Below are positions 28,643 to 38,871 of a stretch of DNA of 64,000 nucleotides, piece after piece; within the stretch, counting starts at the first letter, position 1, and every line of letters starts with the position of its first letter. The notes beneath the pieces were generated by a model, which was given only the letters and a program-made list of their open reading frames with translations, was not told the origin of the DNA and did not search any database. This stretch comes from Oikopleura dioica (Eukaryota > Chordata > Appendicularia > Copelata > Oikopleuridae): positions 1,245,001-1,309,000 of the forward strand of contig OU015567.1 of NCBI GenBank assembly GCA_907165135.1. The letters run 5' to 3'. The translations under genes and the position numbers were made by a program.

Positions 28643-30421
28643 ATGGGCCTCTTTGGACCGCCGAAACAGTACAAAACGCATCCGGATGGGTGAGTCAAAA
28701 GACTTTTGAAACTTTTTGAGGGGAAAAAAATTCTAGTGGGTCGCAAGCTTGGATAGTTGTTGGCGGCGTTTTCATTGCTTATGGACTGGCTTTTGGATTG
28801 TTGAGGGTTTTCAGTCTGCTACTAAATCCGATTCGAGCGTATTATGGCGTTTCTAGCACAGGTAAAATTTATTTACGCGCAAATTTTGCCCCGAAAAACC
28901 CCTAACCCTAACCCTAAAAATAATCATAAAATCAAAGTCGCGATGCTGGCACCTGGACTGGGAATGCTAGGATATTCCATTGGCGGTCTTGCTGGAGGAG
29001 CTGTCTTAGGAATTATTGGCTATCGCGAAGGATCGATGATCTTTGGCGTCGTCTGTACTCTTGCTTTCTTTATCTGTGGACTGGTGAATAGTATCACGAT
29101 CGTCTTGGCATGCATCTTCGTCGCTCTTTTTGCGCTCGGAGTGGTGTATCTTGCCGCGCCGGGTATCATTGGAAGATATTTTTTGGAGAAGAAGACTTTT
29201 GCTAATCAGCTTTCGTAAGTTTTTATTCCAACAAGTGAAATGGAGAGATGCATAAACTTTTCAGGGAAAAATTCCAATTTTATAGAAATTTAAATATTTA
29301 GATCATAGATTTGACAAAAATTTTTGCGATATTTTTGAACGGGAAAATCTTTTATGGTTTTCAAAACGCCCCCTTGAAAAAAGTTAAGGGCCTGCGGAGT
29401 CTCTGTCATGCAATTTGCCCTTGGCGCTCTTCTACCGATTCTCGTCAAGGAATACTCCATCCGCGGCTGCTTCGTCGTAATCGCTGGAATCATCTTCAAC
29501 ATCGTCGCCGCCAGTGCTCTCTACCGACCAACAATCATCAGCAGCGAAGAAGACAAAAAGATCGAAGAGGAAAATCAGAAACTCGAAAACAACGAGGAGA
29601 ATGAATCTGCCCCTGCCGTCGATTTCAGCTTTTTCAGCCATCCGGCTTTTTTGCTCTTCTTTTTCTCCCAAGGAATTTTCTTTGCAGGGTGAGTTTCAAA
29701 GAAAAGCAGCATTTAATTCTTTTTCAGATACATGGGCTGTCTGCTCCTCGTTGTTCCCTTCGCCGAATCTGAGCTAGGAGTTACCTCTAGTACCTCAGCC
29801 ATGATTGTGATGGCGATGGGCGTTGCTGAACTTCTCTTCCGTATTCCTTTCGGCTGGCTTGGCGACTGGGAGAAAATCAACAGAACTCATCTTCTTGGAG
29901 GAACTTTCCTGGCGCTTGGGGTGATTTTCTTAGGCTTCCCGATGTGCTCCAATTTTACGTTTTTGCTTGTTCTTTCGGCACTTTCGGGCATCTTCCAGGG
30001 CGGATTTGGAGGATTGAGCTTTGTTGTTCTTGATGATATTATGGTCGCGATCGGGTGAGGGATAAAAAAATAATGGGTTTTAATGAAGTTTTATTTTCAG
30101 GAAGCCAGGTGCGTTTATGATCGCCCTTGGGTTATCAACTGGATTCAATGGAATTCTCGGTGTCATCGCCCCCGTAACATTTGGGTCAATTAACGATGCA
30201 GTCGGAAACATGACTCTTTCATTATGGATTGCCGCAATCATGGTCGTCGTCTCTGGTTAGATCAAATCATACTTACCCTTCTCATTTTTTTCCTAGCGCT
30301 GATGACATTCGCCATCGTCGCTTTTACACCCAAATCGCTTTCTTCAAAATTTCCGAAAATTCCCGACCCAGACTTTTCAAGCCGAGAAGAAGTCGCCTTC
30401 ATCGAAACGAAAAATAATTAA
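28643..30421 (+). CDS. major facilitator transporter, monocarboxylate (SLC16)-like
   Basis: A 12-helix membrane carrier, probably for a small organic acid; the substrate cannot be inferred. Seven exons (28643-28689, 28737-28861, 28938-29214, 29389-29688, 29728-30054, 30101-30255, 30297-30421), all GT-AG, give 451 aa. The opening PDGGSQAWIVVGGVFIAYGL matches the SLC16 signature (PDGG.GW.V). Helices 2-6 are Gly/Ala-rich (GMLGYSIGGLAGGAVLGIIG). A charged Glu/Lys loop (EEDKKIEEENQKLENNEEN) separates helices 6 and 7, and the second half has a cytoplasmic IPFGWLGDW loop typical of MFS. The tail is short and cytosolic. Intron 2 contains a telomere-like repeat. AATAAA follows near 30503. Confidence 0.88.
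28899..28917. repeat. interstitial telomere-like repeat
   Basis: Three tandem CCCTAA units within intron 2 of the transporter gene, read on the plus strand. Confidence 0.7.
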
Positions 30422-30724
30422 GCCGCTCTAGAATAATTTCAATTCCAAGATTTCTGTACAATTCCACTGTGACTCTACTTTTCCTTCTTATCATTGTGAT
30501 TAATAAAATAACGTTGCCAAAGTTGCCAGCTTTTTAGTTAAACAAAAACTTCCAAAAATGGCCTGACGACGTGAAGGTTAAGAGAGAGATTAACTAGGTC
30601 GTTTCATCGGGAACCTGAAAATCTGAGGCGATAAATTAGCATTATTATTCTTCCTCTTCTTCAGAGAAATGCCTGAAAAAGCATCAAGAATTTATAAAAA
30701 GAGCATTGAAAAGAAAGGAAGAAG

Positions 30725-31484
30725 ATGGGAGGGAAAGAATCGAAGCTGAGCGCAAGAAAATTGAAAAGAATAAGCCTCAAGATTTTGGCTCTAGAATTTT
30801 TTAAAATACATTTTTGGCGTCGAATTTTAAGAAAAAAATTTCAAGCTCAGACTTTTTTGAAGCTTTAATTTTCCTAAAATAGGGTTTACTAACTCATTTC
30901 TAGAGCTAAAAATAAGACTGACTGTAAGTTAACCGAATCCTCCGAAAAGCAATATAAATTTGAGATTCCTTCGCGGAAATCGACCATCTCTACCGCGGAT
31001 TTCGCCGAGATTGTCCTCGAGGCGCTCTTAAAAAAGCAGAATTTCTCAAAATTTTTTCGAAAATTTTTCCGACCGGGGATCCAGAAGACTTTGCGCTGAT
31101 CGTCTTCAATGCTTATGATAGGGATGGAAATGGAAGCATCGATTTCGAAGAGTTTATTTCTGCCATGTCTCTCAGTCGCTGCAGTTTTGAGGAAAGGGAT
31201 TTTCTCTTTTTTGTTTTTTCTTCATTTATATTTTGAAAATTCTTAAAAAGAGAAAGCTGAAATGGATTTTCAACCTCTTCGACGCAGATGGCAACGGAAA
31301 AGTCGACAAATCAGAAGTCCAAGGCGTCTTTTTGGCCCTTTCAAAAATCAATAAAAAAGTGTCAGAAGAACAAATGCTACGAAATGTTCAAAAACTCTTC
31401 GCCGGAATCAAAAAAGACGAAATTTCCTTTGCCGATTTCAAAAGAATGGCGGAGAGCGATTCAGGTCTTTTCGCGCTGAAATAA
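30725..31484 (+). CDS. neuronal calcium sensor family EF-hand protein
   Basis: A calcium-binding switch protein of the NCS/recoverin type. The start MGGKESKLS is the N-myristoylation signal of this family. Exons: 30725 to about 30780, 30904-30923, 30965-31197 and 31251-31484. The first exon's donor is not resolved and would have to be non-canonical. The EF1 region carries the family's LYRGFRRDCPRG. EF2 is DRDGNGSIDFEE and EF3 is DADGNGKVDKSE, both with intact loops. EF4 is degenerate (GIKKDEISFADF), so two calcium sites are likely. Junction 31198-31250 reads as GA-AG (53 bp). Length (about 180 aa) is normal. Confidence 0.8.
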
Positions 31485-31608
31485 AAAAATGGTTGAATTT
31501 ATTCATCGATACGTATTTACAAGTGTTATTGATGGACAAGTTTGGACAGGCGGAAATGTTCAGATTTGCATCTGTGTCTTGGTTTTTTGTTTGCTAGATT
31601 TTCAAGTT

Positions 31609-32597
31609 TTAGCAGGACTCGTTGATGCTTTTGGGGACGCCACTGTAGCCATCGGAGGTCGGGCAGCACTGCTTTTTGTTGAGACCGATCCAGTGGCTAG
31701 AATTTTTGGTGAGAATGAGCATTTTTTGTAAGAAAAAGGGGATGATCCCAAAAATTAAAAAAAAGTGGTCGATTTCCTTAAGACTTACTATTCGCGATCA
31801 TATCCGCCACAGCACTCGTGCTCAACTGGAACTCCTCCGTTGGAAGGGCAGTTGTCTGGGTCCCGGTTGTCGAATCCGCCCCAGAAAGCGTGGTAAGACT
31901 CGTCGAAGACGTCCTTGACGGCGAGCGTATCCTTGGCAAACTGAAGATCACACTGGAAAAGTTCTCGTTCGCAGGAGCCCTCGGCGTTGGTGGACTCGAA
32001 GCGGCCTCGTTTCCCGGCGTATTTCCAGACGTACTTGACGAACTCGCCGATGCAGGTGTCGCCGTGCTTTTCCCGGACGCACTTTTGGCAGTCTTTGTAG
32101 GCTTTGCATTTGTTGTCGAGACCGTCCTAGAGGAAAATAGAGTTAGAGTTGAAAAGAAGAAGATCTTGGCTCTAGAATTTTTTGCCTTTTTTTGATTTCG
32201 AATTATAAAAGAGGAAAATGAAAATGAAGCTATTTCTTTCGATTCTTACCTTTGGCGCTCCAGTTCCCATTTCAGAGAGAGGTCGATCCCCGAGCAAATA
32301 GCAGTGGCACCCGTAAGCCCAGTATTTTCGCTCGTCGAATCGGTTCTTTCCAGTGTGGCCGTTGAGTTTCCACAGCTTTGCGGTGATCGCCTTCAAATCG
32401 GCATATCTTCGAACTTGGTCGATTCCTCGTTCTTCCGAATCATCGGCGTTGTTTCTTCCACCTCTGGCCAGACCAGAGCAGGCGACTTCTTCGCCGTTGG
32501 AATAGCAGACGTCGTCAGCGGCGATTCCGTCATCAGCGACGACTACGTCTTGGGCGACGGCGGCGGCGGAAAATGCAAAAAGAGAAAAAAGTTTCAT
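31609..32597 (-). CDS. secreted phospholipase A2-like protein lacking the catalytic His-Asp
   Basis: Three exons (32597-32250, 32126-31789, 31696-31609; GT-AG, in phase) give 257 aa. It has a signal peptide (LFSLFAFSAAAVAQ) and an acidic pro-like part, then the PLA2 core YWAYGCHCYLLGD ... APKDGLDNKCKAYKDC. In active enzymes this region reads YGCYCG.GG ... D.CC..HD.C. Aligned on the Asp-Leu-Asp and last Cys, the catalytic His is Tyr and the calcium-binding Asp is Lys, and one Cys is lost; the calcium loop is also altered. A long Cys-rich C-terminal extension follows (HECCGGYD, KKQCCPTSDGY). Hydrolysis is therefore unlikely; a binding or structural role is inference. Confidence 0.8.
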
Positions 32598-33184
32598 TTT
32601 GAAAGTCTTTTTTTCGAGTGGAAGGGAAAAGTTTCTCTTTTGGTTCTTTAGCTTCTTATCGAAGTTTTTAGTTTTTGATGGGGAATCGACGCTAGAACCA
32701 GCTTTTTATGGGGAAAAGTGATGGAAAAATGGTGGCGCGCGCGAGGTGCGCCGCGGATTTACGCGGTCGTTTTTGTGCTCCCCGCCGCGTAATTTTCATA
32801 AAATCATTACTTAGCCAGAATTCAGTTTTACCACCCCGCGACTTGCTTCTGTATTTTATCGAACCCGATCGGTGAAAAGCGTGAATTGGACAATTGGGGT
32901 AACGTTCGATTTCAAGGAATAACATTTTCGGATCATAATTTTATCATGTTGAGTCAATCCATGAGAGAAGGCTTTTTTGAGATTACTTGATAAGATATTT
33001 CTTATAGACCAATTGACAACTGCCCTCTCAGGGAGGAATAAATTTTTTATCATAAAAGAATCAAAGCAAAAATGATCATTTGAAACTTTCAAATTAAAAG
33101 TCCTCGATATAGGGTTCATAGAAGGGGGTTATCGGTCAGGCAGCCCCTAAGCCTGACCTAAACCCAGGGGCTACGCCCCGGGAC

Positions 33185-33710
33185 CCCCCCATACAGCCAA
33201 GCAGTAATTGAACTAGTGGTCAAAACTCTCGCGAGCAAGTGAGCGTGAGCAGAAGCCCCCAGAATTTTCACATGATTGAGCAAGCGCGAGCAGACCCTTT
33301 TGATTTTTTTCGTGAGCGAGCGAGCGCGAGCGCAGATACCGGGATTTTTCTCTGAGTTAGCGAGCATGAGCGCTCGCTCGCGCTCACTCGCTGTTTTTCA
33401 GCAACGTTTTCATTGAGTTTTTAAAAAAAAATCGAATGCTTTTAAGTTTGAAGGACTTAAACCTATAAAAAATTTATAATTATTATTCTTACCAAATAAA
33501 AAGATACTATTAAAATAGATTTCATGATTATTAAATAAATTTGTCTTGAGGGTGAATTTACTAAAAATAACTGTGAGCGAGCGCGAGTGAGCGCAAGCAG
33601 GGACCTTGAGATAAATTTATTATGGGGAGTGAGTGAGCGCGAGCAGAGGTTCTCGAAATTAAGGTGAGTGAGTGAGCATGAGCGCTCGCCATTTTTTCAA
33701 ACACTGCAGC
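33185..33710. repeat. interspersed GAGCG(C/A)GAGC repeats
   Basis: Words such as gcgagcgagcgcgagcgcag, gtgagcgtgagcagaa and gtgagcgagcgcgagtgagc recur at 33230-33400 and 33570-33690 with variable spacers. Confidence 0.6.
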
Positions 33711-33870
33711 CAGGGATGTGGATCCGCAGCGCAAAATCCGCAAAATAGCGCAAAATGCGGGATTTTTCATTCTGCAGCGCAAAACAGCGCAAAATCAGCC
33801 CCAAAAATTTCCGCAATTTTTCCGCAAAATTGCGCGCAAAAGCGCATTTTGCGCGAAAATTCCACATAAT
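33711..33870. repeat. GCGCAAAAT-rich block
   Basis: Starts cagggatgtggatccgcagc and is composed of (c)gcgcaaaat(c/g) words. It may be one arm of a CAGGG-type element; the other end was not found. Confidence 0.4.
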
Positions 33871-34551
33871 CTCAATACATTTGCAGTCTGCAGCCGAGGC
33901 TTGCCTGCCAAGCCCAGGGGCTTATGACTTATAAATTATAAGTCATAATATTTCTATCCTCCCTTACTTGTAATATATAAGACATATAAATATCGGGAGG
34001 AATATGAAAATGAATTTCTCGAAAATCATTTTTAGAAACTTCTCGTGATTTTTGGAATGTGAGAAAATCGTTATCTTACGCAAGCTCTGGGAAGAAATTA
34101 AAACTTTTGATATGCGAGCATGTACTTTTTATGACGAGCTAATGTCGCAATTTTCAGCCACCCTTTTCTAATTCAATTTCTTTCGCGCTTCAAAAATACA
34201 AAAATTGTTTTTCCCAAAAAGATAAGCTCATCAAAAAATGCCAAATTCCAAGTCTTAATTTATTGTCGAAATGAACTCTGCTCAAATTGACAAGATTATC
34301 AAAACACTTTTCTCTTTCATCTATTCGATTGTCAAAGCGTCTTTTGCGGTCTCGGTATTACGGAACATGTCTGCTTCGATACCAAACAACGTTGTTTAAA
34401 TTCATTTACCGTAAATTAACTTCCTAAGCAAAAGCCGATCTAAGCATTTCAGATGCCCGAGCGTTTATTTATGCTTTTCACCAGATAATTTCGGTTTACC
34501 ACTGGTGAGTTTAACCACCAGGTTCACATTGACAATGTCGGAAAACGAACG

Positions 34552-34790
34552 CCCCCCCCCTTAAATTGTCTTTAAATCGTGCCCCATTGCCCCCTTAACT
34601 TCTGATATAACGTACCCCTGTATTATTCAAGAGTTAAAAATGACGACGTGATAATGTATAGATGAAGCAGAGATGACTCATTTGCGATGTCACGTCGTCA
34701 TTTTCAAGATTCTAAGAATACAGGGGTACGCTCTATCAAAAGTTAAAAGGGCGAATTGGCCACGATTTAACAATAATTTAAGGGGAGCCC
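34552..34790. repeat. foldback element with ~110-bp arms
   Basis: The left arm (ccttaaattgtctttaaatc ... gtacccctgtatt ... atgacgacgtga) returns inverted as tcacgtcgtcat ... aatacaggggtac ... cacgatttaacaataattta. TTAA words sit at both outer ends. No ORF. Confidence 0.7.
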
Positions 34791-36739
34791 TCTCGTACTT
34801 GACATACTGAGACATTTGCTTTTAAAGCTTCTACAGCTCAGAATGTTATAAAAATATAGCACTTTTTAGCATAGACTATGCTGCATAGTACTTTCTATTA
34901 TATGATCAAAACAGTACGAAGCCGTCCTTTCTTCTTCAGGCGAGACGGCATTTTGGCGGATTTCGTAATTGCTCGGGTGACTATCCGATTTACGAAACCC
35001 TGCCTAGACGCGTTCGCTGCGTGGCTCTTTCCTTCCAAAGTCAATTTTATTTATTTTTGGCCGCCGCGGACAACTCTTTTTTTTTTCAAAACGCTAAACA
35101 ACTCTTGGAGCATCCAGCCCTTTTAGCTGCCTCTTGTTCCTTCGCGGTGTTTTACTGAAGTAATGTTACAAGCGGAAACGGGCTTGATTCCGACTTAGAA
35201 AAAAAGATTCGTTTTGTTTCTCTAATTATGCGTCGTTCTTTTGAGCGCTAACTAATCTCGACTAAAATTGCATATTTTTAAGATTACCGGCGCGTAATAA
35301 ACAAGAAAAGCAAGACCACAATCCACTTCTCTTTTTTCATAAGAAATTTTTTTAAAAATTTCAAAAAAAAAGCCGCGCTAAAAATTATTCTTTGAAGAAA
35401 GATGCAATGGCGAATTAGACATTAATTAAAGCCAAATAATTTAAGCCGCTCTTTTGAAGACAAAAAAGCAGTTTTCAAAGCCTTCTTTCTAAAAATAATA
35501 TTTTGTCGAACTCGCAGAAAAAATCGAATCGTCCTCTTAGGCATTTTTGAAATGCCTGAACAAGTGGCCACCTAAATTATGCTAAACGCTAAATCCTTCA
35601 AATCGAAGCATAAAGTAATTCGACTAAAATCACGCAGAATGCATACTCTTCTTCTAAAAAATAGCGGCTAGACACGTGAGAATGCGCTTGCTTAGCCCAG
35701 GCTCAACCCATTCTTTTCTCGTGACAACTCATAACGGCTATTTTCAAACGTGATTTCTAGAGCTTTTCATATCGCTTTTTTAAAAAATATTTTAGAATTA
35801 TATCAAAAATTTAAAGCCTAGCCCAGCGTTGATTTCGTCACTGGAGTGTTTAGAGCGCTAGAAAACAAGCTTAGCTCGATCAAAAACTTCCTCCGTGATG
35901 ACTTGGAAAGAACGATAAAACTCATTAAGTCCCTGCTAATCTTAGTTACGGCACTTTTTCAATAAAACAATAATGCAATACAAAACATAAAAAAAACCTT
36001 CCGTTTGAATTCAATTTGAACCCTCAAGAACATTTGCGCCTTCCTGGTTTGTTCTGTAGACGACTTTAAAACATGACTTTTCGAAAAAAATGATTATTTT
36101 ATTTTCTGGAATCAATCAGGAAGCGCTTTTTCCGGATCTTTTCCCGAACGACAGTTCTATTATTTTCTCCAAGTTTAGTTTTCAACTCTCAAATTATCTC
36201 AGAACTACTCATTTATTTTTTGAGATCTCTCAAGAATAGCCTGTTTAAAACCTGACTTTTTAGAATCCTGACTCAGGATTCCTGAGTAGAGCTTCTGATT
36301 TAATGAAAAAAGCCGCAAAAAGATAGGGATCGTTCAATCAAGACCCGATCTACTGCTAGTTAAAAAAGATAAATTAAAGAAACTAAAGATTTTGAGAACA
36401 AGAAAAGTCTCCGGCCGACTCGTAAAGAACATTTCCTAGGGACACGTCTGAACTGCCGGCAAAGCAATTTTGTCCTTAGCAAACTTTTTTCTCTAAAATT
36501 TTAGAATGACTTAATTTCTTTTATAAATTTTTTTTTCAAAATAATTCAACCAGTTCGTTTCATTTTTCCCGGAATATGTGTTCTGCGGCTTTCGCTCAAT
36601 TTCCCAGTTGATATATAATTTTTTTGTAAATTATCCTCACGTCTTGTAAAATCCCAACAATTTGTGGTTCATCGAAAAGGCACCTGTCCAAATCTTTTCA
36701 AGGAAGTTTTCGTTTTCTTGATTTTTTTGCAAACATGCG

Positions 36740-36868
36740 TAGAAAACCAGAGTCAGGGTCTCAAAGATCCCTTTTGAAAAGCCTTCATCGCGGCTACGCT
36801 TTTAAAAAAGCCGCTACTTGTCTTTTCAATTGAAATATTTTAGACCCTGACTCAGGTTTTCTACACAG
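36740..36868. repeat. inverted repeat (hairpin)
   Basis: gtagaaaaccagagtcaggg and ccctgactcaggttttctac enclose about 85 bp that itself contains gccg/cggc words; related cctgactcaggatt words occur at 36280. Confidence 0.55.
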
Positions 36869-38002
36869 GATGCTCAGCCCAGGTGGCTCCGGTAGTTGCT
36901 ATGACTCAGCGTAAACGCCCTATGCTTCTATTTCTTCGAGAGCTGGAAAGACCCAACTTTCCAAAACAGGTAACCACGCGTCCTTTTGATTATGTAAATC
37001 TGGCAATTACGGGCGAGCCGGTCGAGCGGCTCAAGAAAAAAAATCCGGCGGCTTGGTCGCAATTTCCCGCTCCTTAGCCACTCTTGCCCAAACACCAGAT
37101 CAACCATGATTTTCTGACGAGGGCGTATTTTCACGAGCGCTTCCTCTCTCGTAATTTTGAAGGGCTAATCTCGTTATTGAATTAAAAGAAAAAAAAAGAT
37201 GACGCAAAAAAGTCTTTTATTGGCGGCTTTTTTCGAAAAGCCGATAATTTTTTGGGCCTGAAAGAGCCGAAAAATAGCGGGAAAATGACTCGTTCTGCAA
37301 AGCATTGCTGGAACCACTTCAGTTCTACTTGGTTAGTTGCGAATTCCAGAGCCGAGGAATACGTATTTCTAATTTGCGCGGCTTCTTGAACAGATTGGTT
37401 ATTAATCGATCTCAAAATTCTGCATTTTGAAATGACGTGGTCGATTTTGGAACGCAAATGACTTCAAATTCAAGAGCCCTTTCTCCATTTTTACTGAACA
37501 AAGAATTTCCCCTAATGAAACTTCTTTATTTGAAAATTCGCAAATTCAGTATAAACACTCTTTTTGTTCTTTCGAGATCGCTAGAATTAAATTCAAATTC
37601 TTTGAATGAATCTAGCGATCTCGGAGATCTCGTTTAGCCAAAGATTTGATTGACCTCAAACGACTTGCGGCGGATTTGGGCGAGCCCATCTCGCAGCTTC
37701 TCCAAAACGCCAAGTTCAAGCTGCAAAAATAATTCCTGACTCAGGACATAGCCTCCAACGTCGAGACTAATCAAGAAAAGGGATTAATAACTCTTGCTGG
37801 GGAGATAAGCGCCCAACGCTGTGATAAAACTCAGCTAAGCGTAGACTTCCGTGAACACCATTTTTCCCGCGTGGAATTGGGTAATCTTTAACGCCGAAGG
37901 TAGATGTTGCGGCGAATGAAAATTAGGCAAAGCGGATAAGGGCGGGTTTCAAAATGTTGTTATTCGTCAGATGGGTGTTAGTTGACTTTATCATAACTCT
38001 TA

Positions 38003-38101
38003 CAGTGGGTTGCGCAGTTGGTTGCCCCTTTGCAATTGCAGCTTTGGTTGCCCCTTCACCCGCTCTTTAGGGGGCAACTACCGGCGCAACCCACTGTAAG
38101 G
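38003..38101. repeat. 99-bp inverted-repeat element
   Basis: cttacagtgggttgcgc and gcgcaacccactgtaag are perfect inverted ends; inner gttgcccc words also pair. Confidence 0.65.
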
Positions 38102-38150
38102 CAATTAAGCTTCATTTTTTCGGTGTCCCGATTCTATTCTGTTTTGCTTC

Positions 38151-38537
38151 TCAAGGGGGTAGAACTAGGTTTTTTCGAAAATAGCCGATTCTAGACCGGC
38201 GCTCAAAGCCAGGCAGGCTTAGATATTCAAATTCTCTCTTCGGCCTTAGATAGAGCAAACTTAGATCTAACAACAATATTCTTAATTTTTTTTTTCGTCA
38301 ACACATTTTGGCGGTAGAGGGCGGAATATCAACCCATCTCTTCGAAATTCGAAATTTTAGCCTTTTTGCGTCCTAAAATGTCTCGATTCACGTGACTAGC
38401 CAAATTTTTTAAATCTCATTACACAGTTAAACCCTTTTTCTAGCAACATTTTTGAGGAAATTTCCTTATCATCTGTAAAAACAGGTTTTTCTCCCGAAAA
38501 TCACTTATTTTCGATAAATCTAGTTCTACCCCCTTAA
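38151..38537. mobile_element. TTAA-type element, GGGGGTAGAACTAG family
   Basis: Ends aagggggtagaactagg and ctagttctacccccttaa; the right edge is TTAA, the left TCAA. 387 bp, non-coding. Confidence 0.7.
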
Positions 38538-38871
38538 ACTCCACACTTTTCAAGACTCTACATTGAAGAGTCTACAATAAAACGGAAAACAGCTACAGTT
38601 CGGATCATATCGACAGCTCAAACTCGCAGTACTGACTAATCAAAAACTCGTACCTTGCGAACTTCAAGAATACCGCTCGATAGCAATCGCGGTTCTTGAT
38701 AACATCGATTTGATTGTGCGTCCAATGTACAGTCGATTTAATGAACCAGATCAAAAATGATCACGATAGTACGTCAAATGCTGTTCCGTTTATTGATTTA
38801 CGACTCACGAAAAGTATAAATAGCATTCCCAAGGCGAATTCGGAAAGAGATTCAGTTCAACTTTGAAAATA

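Larger units (their letters stand above)
32610..38860. other. 6-kb gene desert with repeats
   Basis: No supported gene. It contains GAGCGCGAGC-type repeats, a foldback element, two short inverted-repeat elements and a TTAA-type element, listed separately; the remainder is AT-rich and featureless. Confidence 0.55.

Noticed and set aside
33185-33400. Regular GAGC-repeat spacing considered as a CRISPR-like array
   Set aside because: Units are short, overlapping and without unique spacers; the genome is eukaryotic.
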